A stretch of DNA of 49,067 nucleotides from Armatimonadota bacterium (GTDB taxonomy: Bacteria > Armatimonadota > Fimbriimonadia > Fimbriimonadales > Fimbriimonadaceae): NCBI GenBank assembly GCA_029781035.1, contig JAKOXK010000085.1:1-49067 (forward strand), given 5' to 3'. The position numbers and the translations under genes are program-made. Of the stretch, positions 1 through 8,996 are shown in pieces. The notes below the pieces were generated by a model. That model worked only from the letters and a program-made list of their open reading frames with translations, had not been told where the DNA came from and searched no databases. Within the stretch, counting starts at the first letter, position 1. The number at the start of each line of letters is the position of its first letter.

Positions 1-1
1 C

Positions 2-610
2 CCCATTTTCAAGCAGTTCAAGCGGACAATCAATGACTACCGGAAGAAGAAGAACGACCGTCTCCTGCTGTACAAGGCGACCTACGAGTTCCTCATGTCC
101 CGAGGGCTCGACTGGAAGTGGCACCAAAGCGAGGCCGACCCAATTCTCGCCGAGTTGAGGCATGCTTGGTGGGACGCTCCCACGCTCCGTTCATTCGAAT
201 GGTCCCGTTTAGGCTACTGCCTGATGGTGGCTGCGGACTATTCGGTGCTCTACAAGTCCGACCTGGGCGACCGGCTTGTCCAATAGGCTCCCGAAGACTG
301 CTTCCTGCTCAGCGCCTATATCGGCGACACCTACTATAACTCCGTTGATCCCAAGCGAGCTGAAAGGGCCATCGGTTTCGCCCAGACTTGCATACGTAAG
401 TTCCCTGACCGCCTCTTCTACCTGAACCTGGCGGCGATGGCTTATGAACGGCTTTGGATGGATGCCAAATTCACCGATGGCGACGCGGTCCAGCACGCCA
501 TCGACTTCCGCGAGGAGTTCATCCGGCGAGCGCCCAAGGACTTCCCGCTCAAGGAGCACATCGAGTACGTGAAGTACCTGAAGGACATGAAGAGGAAATA
601 CGCCAAGTGA
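2..610 (+). pseudogene. 3' part of an unrecognised gene interrupted by an in-frame TAG
   Basis: One reading frame runs from the window edge to a TGA at 608-610 and looks coding throughout. It is cut by a TAG at 284-286, between ...GDRLVQ and APEDCFLLSAY.... The protein continues naturally after the stop (YIGDTYYN, YLNLAAMAYERLW, DFREEFIRRAPKDFPLKEH), so the downstream half is not a separate gene with its own start. The spacing of aromatic and Ala/Leu residues recalls tetratricopeptide-like helical repeats, but no family is recognised. The N-terminus lies outside the window. Since TAG is an ordinary stop elsewhere here (for example at 8325 and 35853), recoding is unlikely. A nonsense mutation or a sequencing error is the simplest reading. 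Confidence 0.6.
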
Positions 611-730
611 GGCTGACGGATCTGTACCCGGACAGAATGTGATCCAAAAGACAATGGTCTTGCTGCTCTCGTTGTTGACTGGAAACCAGCAGCGAGACGC
701 GTTCGCTCTAAACAAATATCTGGGATTCGG

Positions 731-744
731 GGCACCCCGGTGCC
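731..744. terminator. short GC-rich hairpin between converging genes
   Basis: GGCACC and GGTGCC flank a CC loop, midway between the end of the broken gene on the plus strand and the end of the PSD1 gene on the minus strand. There is no T-tract on either side, so a terminator role is a guess from position. The rest of 611-846 shows no gene. Confidence 0.25.
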
Positions 745-846
745 GGACTCCCTAGAAACAGCCAAGGCCACGGTACCCGACACCTCTGACCATCGTGACC
801 ACCTTGCCGTCCTTACCGCCCTGACGATCCTGTCAATCCCGCCCCC

Positions 847-3800
847 TCACTCCTTTGTCACAGTCTCGTCGAGGTTAAGGAGCGTGCTGCAGACGACGGT
901 CATGGCGGCAAGGGTTGGTCGGTCCAAAGACTTGTCGAGGGGGTACTCACCTTCGCTGCACAGGGAGTCAGTTGCTTTCGGATCAACCTGGTACTTGGCC
1001 AGTCTCTTTTGGAAGCCGTCCACCAGAATCGAGAGCTCTCTTTCGGTCGGCTCGCGGAGGAGCACGCGCTCAAAGGCAAGCCGGACGGGCACTTCCGCGT
1101 TGGTGCTGGGCTTGCCTGCCGCGTTTGCGTCCACGCCTGAGAAGCGCAGGTCAGCAGTCCGGTTGGCGGACTGGGTCTGTGCGCCGCGAAGGACGTTTTG
1201 GGCCAAGACCCGGGCAGCCTCAAGGTAGGTGACGTCGTTCATCAGGTCCAAGGCTTGAAGCGGCGTATCCGTGCGCGCCCGGCTCATGCGGCACGTCTCG
1301 CGCGTCGGCGCGTCGAACAGGAGCATGTTGGGCGGGGCGGCCGTCCGCTTCCAGATGGTGTAGAGTGAGCGCCGGTAGAGGTCGGCCCCGTGCTGGTTAC
1401 GATAGTCCCGTAAGTTGCCATAGAAGTTCGTCTCATCCCAGATACCGGGTGGCATGTAGGGATAGACCGATGGCCCTCCGGTCTTGTTAAAGAGCAGGCC
1501 GCTGACGGCCAGCGCTTGATCGCGGATCATCTCCGCTGGCAGCCGGAACCGGGGGCCCCGCTCGAGGAGACGGTTGAGCGGGTCGACTTTGAGCATTTCG
1601 GGCGTCACGGCGGACGACTGCCGGTACGTCGCGCTCATGACGATTTCCTTGAGCATGGCCTTGACGTTCCAGTGCAGTCGAACGAACTCGGTGGCAAGCC
1701 AATCGAGCAGTCTTGGGTGTGAGGGGAACTCGGCGCGGGTTCCGAAGTCCTCGACTGTGCTCACGATCCCGGTGCCAAACAACCGCTCCCACCATCGGTT
1801 CACGGTCACTCGGGCGGTCAAAGGATTGGTCGGAGAGGCGATCCATTCTGCGAGGCCGAGCCTGTTGTTGGGCGCCCCTTTGGGCAAAGGCGGGAGAAAA
1901 CCAGGAGTCGATGCCGTCACTTTGTCGCCGTGGTGGTCGTACTGGCCCCGGACTAGAACGTAGCAGTCGCGTGGCTTCTTCATCTCATCCATGACCATCA
2001 GCGTCGGGATGCTGGCGTCGATCCGGTCTCGCTCGCGTCTGGCAGCATCTTCTCTGGCGAGAGTCTTGGCGAAGTCCGAGTCGTGGGCCATCCCCCATTG
2101 CCGCGTGATCTCCTTCTTCTGCTCCGGTTTGCGGCTGCCAACGGGGATGCTGAGGAGCGGCTTGGCCGGGTTGACGTCGGCGATTGCCGCGACTTCTTCG
2201 GGCTTGAGCGCGCGATTGAACACAACGGGGTCGTCCACCATCCCTTTGAAGGTCTCGCCGCCGACCCGCCGCCCCACCATCATAGGGACCGTCGTGCGGA
2301 TCGAGCCCGTCAGCGTGTCCTTCTCGGTGACAGTCTCAACCGCCTTGCCGTCCAAATAGAGCTTGACGCCGTTCGGCTTGGCGCTCCCATCGTAAGTGAC
2401 CAATACATGGACCCACTTCTTGAGCGGAACCATCGTTTTTGAGGTCACTTTGAGGGCGTTGTCAGGCCAATGGCTCAGGATGTGGACCATGGGCGTTCCC
2501 CCTGCGAAGTAGATGTCCCAACCGCGATAGTCGTGGGGGGCATCCATGCGGGCTAAGGCTGCTCCGTTTCCGTCTTCCGAGTACACCCAGGCGCCATACG
2601 AGAACGAGTCCGTCTTCTCGAAGTCGCCCACGTCACCCAGCTCGACTTGAGTGTCGGGCCCAGTCACGATAGCACCGGTCGAGCGACCAAAGTTCGAAAC
2701 GACTTTGCCCACGGGCTTGGGGATCGGGAGCCAGTGCGCCGAGGCAGTCACTCTGGGCTTGTCCGAGAGCGCCCAGCGGCCGACGAGTGATGACGACAAG
2801 CTTGATGGCCAGGCTTTGTCTTCCACGTGCCAGTCTTGAGCTTGATCTTCGTGCCGAACGAGATAGGCGTCCACCGACTCATCGAGGGCGCGAAGGCGGT
2901 CGTTCGCCGATTTGAGTTGGGTTTCCTGGACGGACGTCGGCGCCTTGATGAGGGGCGGGTGATTGACCGGCTGTTCGACCCCCGTTCCTGACTCTGAGAC
3001 GTTGTTGAAGTACGCGAAAAGGCTGTAGAAGTCCTTCTGACTGATCGGGTCGAACTTGTGGTCGTGGCAGCGAGCACAACCGGCGGTCAGCCCGAGGAAC
3101 GCCTCTGACGTCGTTTCGACTCGGTCGATGACGTTTTCGACCCGCCACTCCTCGGCAATGACACCGCCTTCGGTGTTGATCCGGTGGTTACGGTTGAAGC
3201 CTGTTGCCATCACATCGTCGAGCGTGTGGTTGGGGAGAAGGTCGCCGGCCAGTTGCTTGACGATGAACTGATCGTACGGCAGGTTCTTGTTAAAGGCGTC
3301 GATCACCCAGTCGCGCCAGCGCCATTGGAACCGCTCGTAGTCAGCCTGATAACCGTTGCTGTCCGCGTACCGAGCAATGTCCAGCCAGTCCATCGCCATC
3401 CGTTCGCCATACCGGGATGATGCCAGCAAGCGGTCCACTTGCTTCTCGTAGGCATTCGGAGATGGATCGTTCTCAAAGGCCTGGAGTTCTTCTGGAGTGG
3501 GTGGCAATCCGGTTAGGTCGAAAGAGACCCTGCGGAGCAACGTCGCTCGGTCGGCTTCTGGCGAGGGGTGCAGCCCTTTCTTCTCGATGCCGGCAAGGAT
3601 GAACCGATCGATGTCGTTCTTTGGCCAAGCTGTGTCTTTGACTGCGGGAGCTGGGTACCTGACGGGCGGAACAAAAGCCCAGTGCTCCTTGTATTCGGCG
3701 CCCTCCTCAATCCACTTGGCGAGCGTCGCTTTGTCGTCAGCGGAGAGGATCTTGTGGGTGTCAGGAGGCGGCATCCGGTCGTCGTTGTCAAGGTTGATCC

Positions 3801-4089
3801 GTCGGATCAACTCGCTCTTTTCGGGATGGCCCGGGACGATGGCGATCTTGCCGTCCGAGAGCGGCTTGGTGGCGACCTCGCGTTTGTCGAGACGCAGGCC
3901 CATCATCACGGACTTGGGATCGTGCCCGTGACACTTAAGACAGTTGTTGGCAAGGATGGGGCGGACGTCTCGGTTGAACTCGATTGTCTTGCCGTCGTCC
4001 TGCTGGCCCCTGACCGGCACTGCCGCAGCCACGAACAAAAGGGCGACTGACGCCGCCAAGCTGAAGACCTTCACGACCCTGCCTAGCAT
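847..4089 (-). CDS. Secreted PSD1-type cytochrome c / DUF1549-DUF1553 protein with LamG domain
   Basis: This 1080-aa protein has a signal peptide (about residues 1-28). A PSCyt1 domain with heme motif CLKCH (C50, C53, H54) follows, then DUF1549 (DRFILAGIE and the LTGLPPTPEE segment). A second CxxCH (CARCHDHKFDP, C338, C341, H342) comes next, then a LamG/concanavalin-like insert around residues 470-640 (GAWVYSEDG, LYLDGKAV). DUF1553 ends it (NRWWERLFGTGIV, SATYRQSS, DTPLQALDLMND). The family is abundant in Planctomycetes and related phyla, usually beside a DUF1501 sulfatase-like gene and linked by context to polysaccharide use. No DUF1501 partner is visible here. The substrate is unknown. The protein probably acts in the periplasm or on the outer surface. 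Confidence 0.93.
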   Translation of the reverse strand: MLGRVVKVFSLAASVALLFVAAAVPVRGQQDDGKTIEFNRDVRPILANNCLKCHGHDPKSVMMGLRLDKREVATKPLSDGKIAIVPGHPEKSELIRRINLDNDDRMPPPDTHKILSADDKATLAKWIEEGAEYKEHWAFVPPVRYPAPAVKDTAWPKNDIDRFILAGIEKKGLHPSPEADRATLLRRVSFDLTGLPPTPEELQAFENDPSPNAYEKQVDRLLASSRYGERMAMDWLDIARYADSNGYQADYERFQWRWRDWVIDAFNKNLPYDQFIVKQLAGDLLPNHTLDDVMATGFNRNHRINTEGGVIAEEWRVENVIDRVETTSEAFLGLTAGCARCHDHKFDPISQKDFYSLFAYFNNVSESGTGVEQPVNHPPLIKAPTSVQETQLKSANDRLRALDESVDAYLVRHEDQAQDWHVEDKAWPSSLSSSLVGRWALSDKPRVTASAHWLPIPKPVGKVVSNFGRSTGAIVTGPDTQVELGDVGDFEKTDSFSYGAWVYSEDGNGAALARMDAPHDYRGWDIYFAGGTPMVHILSHWPDNALKVTSKTMVPLKKWVHVLVTYDGSAKPNGVKLYLDGKAVETVTEKDTLTGSIRTTVPMMVGRRVGGETFKGMVDDPVVFNRALKPEEVAAIADVNPAKPLLSIPVGSRKPEQKKEITRQWGMAHDSDFAKTLAREDAARRERDRIDASIPTLMVMDEMKKPRDCYVLVRGQYDHHGDKVTASTPGFLPPLPKGAPNNRLGLAEWIASPTNPLTARVTVNRWWERLFGTGIVSTVEDFGTRAEFPSHPRLLDWLATEFVRLHWNVKAMLKEIVMSATYRQSSAVTPEMLKVDPLNRLLERGPRFRLPAEMIRDQALAVSGLLFNKTGGPSVYPYMPPGIWDETNFYGNLRDYRNQHGADLYRRSLYTIWKRTAAPPNMLLFDAPTRETCRMSRARTDTPLQALDLMNDVTYLEAARVLAQNVLRGAQTQSANRTADLRFSGVDANAAGKPSTNAEVPVRLAFERVLLREPTERELSILVDGFQKRLAKYQVDPKATDSLCSEGEYPLDKSLDRPTLAAMTVVCSTLLNLDETVTKE

Positions 4090-4239
4090 CCCGACCTCGT
4101 TGACATTAGCGTTAAGTATTACTCGTCGGGAGCGTCCGAGTCTAAGTTTTCTCGAATGGGTTTGAATTTGAACCGAGGAGACCGCCGGAGTGACGTTCTC
4201 GGAATCCAGATTGGTCAGGACAGGGGCGACGCACCGCTT

Positions 4240-6128
4240 TCATTTGCTGACCGAGAGCCTGATGGCCCCGAACCATGCGCTCGGAGCATCGTGCGCCGGG
4301 CCACCGAGACCGAAGGAGACCGCTCGGTCCTCCGGATTCACCGTGACGACGACTTGGGAACGGGCAAGGAAGCCTTCGAAACCAGGATGTCGTGCGAACG
4401 AAACAAAGTCGACGTCGGGATCCCGTCGCGCTATTCCCAGCGAGCACGCGCGGATGGCTCTGGCAAGCGTGGGCATCTGAAAAGGCGACAGCGTTAGGGT
4501 TACCTTAGTGTCCTTGTTCGAGCCCTCCTTGACCGCTGCCAGGTCGTTGGTCGAGCAACCGGAGAGCCAACGCAGAAGTGGATAAACGGTGCCGAGGTGC
4601 GCCGACACCGCAGGTGATGCCGAACCAGGCTAGAACGGCGGCATCGCCGGGGGAAGTTGCCTTGGCAAACTTGATTGCGGCCTGAAGGGGCACGCTCGGC
4701 TCAGACCCTGCGCTGCTGCTGACGACCGCCCTTCGCATCTCGACAAGTGGTCCGGCCTTGACGGCGCATTTCCGATACAGGAACCCCTTGACGGGCATCA
4801 CAAGGAGAGCGCCGTCCACAGTTTCTGCGGCCTAGTGTCCAGGGTCGGGAAGGCCTCGGGCCGAGTAGTGTTTTCGGTCGACCTTGCGGGCTTGGAACCA
4901 GGGCAACGCCGTCGCCAATGAGATGGGTGGTGGCGCCGACGCCCGGTGCCAGGCTCGTGTCGGCGTCTCGCTGGGACTCTCCGTCACAACGTTCCACTCC
5001 ATGACGACGTCTTGCCCCGACGTTCTCCGCCCAAGCTTGTACGACGTCCGTCGCCCCTGAGACAGGATGTTTCGGACTGATCGCAATCGAGGATTCCTTC
5101 GGTGCCAGATACTGAGACGTGGTCATCATCCAGTTCTCGAAGCTCTTCTTGGCTCCTGCCTTCTCATAGATGGACTCAAGGTGGAAGATGTTGAGGTTCG
5201 TCAGATCGCTGAAAGCCAACCCCGTCTGTCCAAGGACGAGGTTGGCAACCAGTGGGTTGCACGACTTCACCAGGCTCGTTGCCCGCTCGCGAGATGGGTC
5301 GAAGTTGATGTCTACAACGTACACAGTGTCGCCGAGCGCCTGTTGGAACTCCTGGAGGCTCCTGGCACGGTGAAAGAGCGTGGAGGCACTGTCGACGTCC
5401 TGCGTTGAGTCGACTTCATCCAGTGCCTTCTGGACAAGGGCCTCAATGTAGGTTCGGTCTGACAGTCGTTGGGAGTTAGTGCCCGCCCAGTCGCGGGTCG
5501 TGCGCGCGGTTGTCACTCTGCCTGGGATCAGGTTAGCCATTCGGCCCCCGTCGGCGAAACAGTTGATGGCCGGGTTTTGTCGCCGGATCCCGTCGCGACT
5601 CAGGTCGAACAAAGCAAAAAGGGCCGCCTGTTGAGGACCTGGAAGATCACTTTCGAGGACGCGCACCCAGGCCCGGCTGTCCTCGCCAACTCTGGCTGGG
5701 TCAACGGCCTCGTCCATCAGAGCTTCGGCCTCGTTGGTGTCTTGAGGAAGTCCGCTCGACGCATATTGACGCATCCACCTGAGGCAGTCGGCTATATCGT
5801 GGTCGCATCCGGTTGTGTACGTCCTGTACAGGCGGCCGTCCAGGGCGGAAGCGGAAGGGTCAGCCTCGTGCCAGTACAGGTTTGGATGGTGGTCGTCCTT
5901 GCGAAACCGGATCCCGAGTCCCTTCGAAAGAAGTGCCGTGGCCGATTCCCAAGAACGGTCGGTGAGCCTGACGAGCGCCGCTCGGTCTTGAACGTTGCCA
6001 GCGCATTGGATCTTCCGCTCGTCAAAGCACTTCGACTGGGCGATCTCCGGGTACGTCCTCAGATCTGCAGGCAGAGTCTACTCCTTGGCCAGGACGGACA
6101 CAGTCCAAGCAATCATTGTGGTCAGCAT
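4240..6128 (-). pseudogene. Decayed gene for an unrecognised, possibly exported protein
   Basis: On the minus strand a coding-like reading starts at ATG 6128 (MLTTMIAWTVSVLAKE), hits TAG at 6078-6080, and continues in the same frame through RTYPEIAQSKCFDERK and YTTGCDHDIADCLRW. A long open stretch follows (5774 to about 5025). Near 5020 the natural reading moves to another frame (QDVVMEWNVVTESPSET), which meets a TAG at 4832-4834 and then resumes (AAETVDGALLVMPVKGFLY). Near 4610 it shifts again (SAHLGTVYPLLRWLSG ... FGAIRLSVSK) to a stop at 4240. Between 4880 and 4960 the first frame again looks more natural, so there may be four shifts. With two nonsense codons and at least two frameshifts this is a fossil gene of roughly 620 codons. 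No domain was recognised. Confidence 0.65.
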
Positions 6129-6288
6129 CGTGCGCGGTCCTCGTGTCGGTCAAAGAAGAGACGCTCAACGAATCTGTCTGTGTCGACGGAGAAGCTCTCA
6201 AGACAGAGACGGCCTACTGCGGGATCCAGGAGTCAAGGAGACAGCGCCGGCCCGGATCAGGGGTCGGGGCATCCGATTCGCCCAAAGG

Positions 6289-6294
6289 TACAAT
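6289..6294 (+). promoter_or_regulatory. TACAAT -10-like box before atpC
   Basis: TACAAT lies 13 bases before the atpC start codon. No good -35 hexamer or Shine-Dalgarno sequence is visible. A transcript beginning about 7 bases after the box would have almost no leader. Confidence 0.4.
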
Positions 6295-6307
6295 CGGACT
6301 TCGCCCC

Positions 6308-6736
6308 ATGGCCAGTCTTTTCAAGCTCAGCGTAGTCGCGCCGGACCGGACGGTATTCGACGACGAAGTCACGTCGTTGGTGGCGCCCGGAGTCGAAGGT
6401 TATCTTGGAGTCATGGCGGGGCACGAACCGGCGATCATTGCGCTCTGCCCAGGTGTGTTGGAGATCGAGGACCGAACGGGCCAGCGCGAGCATGTGGCGA
6501 TTGCGGGAGGGTTCCTCGAGGTAAGCAGCGGCCAAGCCATCGTCTTGGCCGACAATGCCCGGCTGGCCAAAGAGATCGACATCGCCGACGAACAACAGGC
6601 CCTGGAACAGTCTCGACGCGCCCTGCGTGGAGAGGACACCGAGATCACCCAGGAAGTCGCCCAACACGAACTGGAGCTGGCGATGGCGCGCATTAAAGCC
6701 GCGAAAATGGGTGGTTCCGACGCTAGAAACCTCTGA
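6308..6736 (+). CDS. atpC: ATP synthase F1 epsilon subunit
   Basis: This 142-aa protein has the normal length and layout of the F1 epsilon subunit. The N-terminal beta-sandwich shows KLSVVAPDRTVFDDEV, the glycine-rich GYLGVMAGHEP turn and HVAIAGGFLEV. A two-helix C-terminal domain follows (RLAKEIDIADEQQALEQSR, QHELELAMARIKAAK). In F1Fo ATP synthase this subunit sits on the central stalk with gamma and can inhibit ATP hydrolysis through its C-terminal helices. The frame is open upstream to 6116, but the ATG at 6308 gives the family N-terminus. No other ATP synthase gene is nearby: a decayed gene lies upstream and a secreted protein downstream, so atpC appears separated from the main atp operon. 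Confidence 0.95.
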   Translation: MASLFKLSVVAPDRTVFDDEVTSLVAPGVEGYLGVMAGHEPAIIALCPGVLEIEDRTGQREHVAIAGGFLEVSSGQAIVLADNARLAKEIDIADEQQALEQSRRALRGEDTEITQEVAQHELELAMARIKAAKMGGSDARNL

Positions 6737-6803
6737 ATTGGGTCAAGACTTTTGAACGTCGAACCTAGAGTTCAAAGCCGTCTCCGCCGAAAATCCTGAT
6801 ATC

Positions 6804-8327
6804 ATGCCGACAATGGCGCTGGTGCGCACTGCCGGGTTCCTCTTGGTCTGCGGGACGCTCATGGCGTCCGCCCCTGGCCCCTTGGTGTCCGCCTTCTCCG
6901 ATCAGGAGCGTCAAAGTCTGGTTCAGTACTGGGCCGACCAAGTGAGGTACGTCAGCGTGCCGGCAGGTGCACCTGGGCAGGAATGGTGTGTCCGACTGAC
7001 CCCAATGGGATCCAAGTGGATAAGGGAGGTCTACAAGCAGTTCCAATCAGGCAAAGTGGTCCCGACGTTCGACCCGGCCGGCAGCACGCCCCAGCAAAAG
7101 GCTTGGGTTGCGTGGATTGATCGCCAGGTCCAGCGTGATTGGGCCGAGGCCGAAACTCAGGCCGCCAAGCTGAACTCAGGAATCCAACAGGAAACGAAGT
7201 CGGTGCCGCCGGCCGATCGTCCCGACCACGCCACTTTCGACCGCAAAATCGGTTCTGACGAGGCGGGCGGCAGCCCCGACCCCAAGCCGACGGCAGTCCA
7301 AGACCCATGCCCAGGAGACCTCGCGGCGCTCGTGGGGCCGGCTCCTCGGTTCGCTGCTCCGGTTCGGCCGATGAACCACAACGTCACGTTCCCAGACGGC
7401 GCAACGTTCACCTACACAGACAATGTCAAAGTCAGACCCAAGTACGCTTATTACCGGTTTCCTGACGGAGTGACATCTCCGGGCCAGAGCGTCAAGTCTA
7501 TGCCGGCATCATCGCTCGAGTCCTTGATCGAGAAGGCCGGTATCTCGGGCAGCGAGGAGAAGGTCATGAAGGCTGTCTCCGTACTGGAGGGCGGGTTCGA
7601 CTCGGTGAACACGTACGACACGGGGTTTGTCAGCGTTGGGTTCATTCAGTTCGCTTGCCTTTCGGACGGCTCTGGGTCATTGGGTGAGACGATGGCCCTG
7701 TACAAATCGACCAACCCGCAGGGCTTTGACGCCGACTTCCACAAGTACGGCATCGACGTCGACGGCATTCGCCTTGTGGTTGTCGATCCAGAGACGGGTG
7801 ACGAGCGAGTCGGCCCGGATGCTGCCTTGACTGTCATCCACGACAAGCGTTTGACGGCGGTGTTCCAAAGGGCTGGCCGGTCTAGCACCGGCTTCCAGGT
7901 GGCTCAATTGCAGGCGGCCAAGCGTCAGTTCTATCCGGCGGACGACACGGTCTCCGTGGATCTAAGCGGCGTCAATTATCAGGTGCGCGTAGGAGACGTC
8001 GTCAAAACCGAAGCGGGTATGGCGACTCTCATGGATCGCAAGGTGAACACCGGCAAACTTGCTGGGCTCAAGGAGTCCCTGGAGAAGTATGCAGCCCAAT
8101 ATGGACTGACGCAACCGAGTGACCTGTCGGATCTGGAGTACGTCGTGACGAAGTCCTTGATCTATCGGGCCGACTACATGGGGATGAGCGGGTTGACCAA
8201 GCCAAGGGACAACACGGTCGACCTGTCTCGCCGGGGCAAACGACTCGGACGCTCCAACGGCCCGGTCGGTGATCCGGCTTCCGACGGCGGCGGATCACGA
8301 CGAGGAAAGCGCTCTCGAGGTCTTTAG
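6804..8327 (+). CDS. Secreted protein with a lysozyme/chitosanase-like segment (putative)
   Basis: This 507-aa protein has an N-terminal signal peptide (to about residue 30, with a second possible start at 6813). An unrecognised domain follows (YWADQVRYVSVPAG), then a Pro-rich linker around 160-190. From about residue 235 comes a compact domain with VLEGGFDSVNTYDTG (E262) followed by VGFIQFA. An acidic residue in EGGFD.xNTYD, then a GxIQF strand, recalls lysozyme/chitosanase-like hydrolases that act on peptidoglycan or chitosan, but I cannot confirm the catalytic residues. The tail is very basic (RRGKRLGRS, RRGKRSRGL), as in wall-binding proteins. It ends in a 4-base convergent overlap with the next gene. 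Confidence is high that it is a gene, low for the function. Confidence 0.75.
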   Translation: MPTMALVRTAGFLLVCGTLMASAPGPLVSAFSDQERQSLVQYWADQVRYVSVPAGAPGQEWCVRLTPMGSKWIREVYKQFQSGKVVPTFDPAGSTPQQKAWVAWIDRQVQRDWAEAETQAAKLNSGIQQETKSVPPADRPDHATFDRKIGSDEAGGSPDPKPTAVQDPCPGDLAALVGPAPRFAAPVRPMNHNVTFPDGATFTYTDNVKVRPKYAYYRFPDGVTSPGQSVKSMPASSLESLIEKAGISGSEEKVMKAVSVLEGGFDSVNTYDTGFVSVGFIQFACLSDGSGSLGETMALYKSTNPQGFDADFHKYGIDVDGIRLVVVDPETGDERVGPDAALTVIHDKRLTAVFQRAGRSSTGFQVAQLQAAKRQFYPADDTVSVDLSGVNYQVRVGDVVKTEAGMATLMDRKVNTGKLAGLKESLEKYAAQYGLTQPSDLSDLEYVVTKSLIYRADYMGMSGLTKPRDNTVDLSRRGKRLGRSNGPVGDPASDGGGSRRGKRSRGL

Positions 8328-8962
8328 CGGCGGTTGCTTGAGTCTTCGGTCGCTCGCTCGAACCAGTCCTCGACTTCGTGGAGTTGGTCGTCGATCGATC
8401 GCTGTGCTTCGAACAGGCTCCGCGTCCTTGCGTCAAGATCGCGCATGCGCCAAACGGCTCGGTCGGTAGCCTCGCGGTCCTCAGTCGCCACAGCCCTCGC
8501 GAGCTCGAACTCGAGCCGCACAGACTCGCCCAGCGCCCGCCCCAGACCCAGTTCAAATCGTTGAGTGTGAAGCTCGGCCCGACGGGCCCATTGCCGCTCC
8601 CAGAGCCTCTCGGCATAGAGTCTCAGGTGTGGCGGAAAGCTCTTGATGAAGTTCGACCGCTGCCATCGGCCGACTTCCTCTTCGATCTCCCGACAGGTGT
8701 TCTTGGCATGTTCTGCCTTCGTCGCCAGAGCCAAGGAGAGCGCTTCGAGGGCTGCAGTAGGCTCTCCCCGTTCCCGAGCTCTGTCAAGTCGAGCGAGGAT
8801 GCGGTTCTTTTCGGTGATCGCGTCAACCCCAGCCTGCCGTGCCCGTTCCAGTGCGAGTACAGCCTCAACGGGCCGGCGCTTTGGCCCTGCAGGGGCCACT
8901 CGGTTCTCGCGCCACCACGGAACAAAGTCCAGATCAGGCTCTCTGTGCATCTCCAACTGCAT
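8324..8962 (-). CDS. Coiled-coil protein of unknown function
   Basis: This 212-aa soluble protein is dominated by charged helices rich in Arg, Glu and Ala (VLALERARQAGVDAI, ALATKAEHAKNTCREIEEEV, FEAQRSIDDQLHEVEDWFER). There is no signal peptide or membrane segment. It lies 34 bases downstream of the glycosyltransferase gene on the same strand and is probably co-transcribed. Its stop shares bases 8324-8327 (TTAG) with the stop of the converging secreted protein. No family was recognised. The start could also be the internal ATG four codons in (MHREPDLDF). Confidence 0.7.
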   Translation of the reverse strand: MQLEMHREPDLDFVPWWRENRVAPAGPKRRPVEAVLALERARQAGVDAITEKNRILARLDRARERGEPTAALEALSLALATKAEHAKNTCREIEEEVGRWQRSNFIKSFPPHLRLYAERLWERQWARRAELHTQRFELGLGRALGESVRLEFELARAVATEDREATDRAVWRMRDLDARTRSLFEAQRSIDDQLHEVEDWFERATEDSSNRR

Positions 8963-8996
8963 CTACCGCCGAAGAGGGGGAAGGTTGCAGCACGAA

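Noticed and set aside
209-715. Minus-strand open frame of 168 codons opposite the first gene
   Set aside because: It overlaps the coding frame on the plus strand, has shadow composition and no recognisable features.
5469-6335. Plus-strand 288-codon frame opposite the fossil gene
   Set aside because: Its residues show Arg/Ser/Pro-rich shadow composition, while the minus strand reads like protein despite its breaks.
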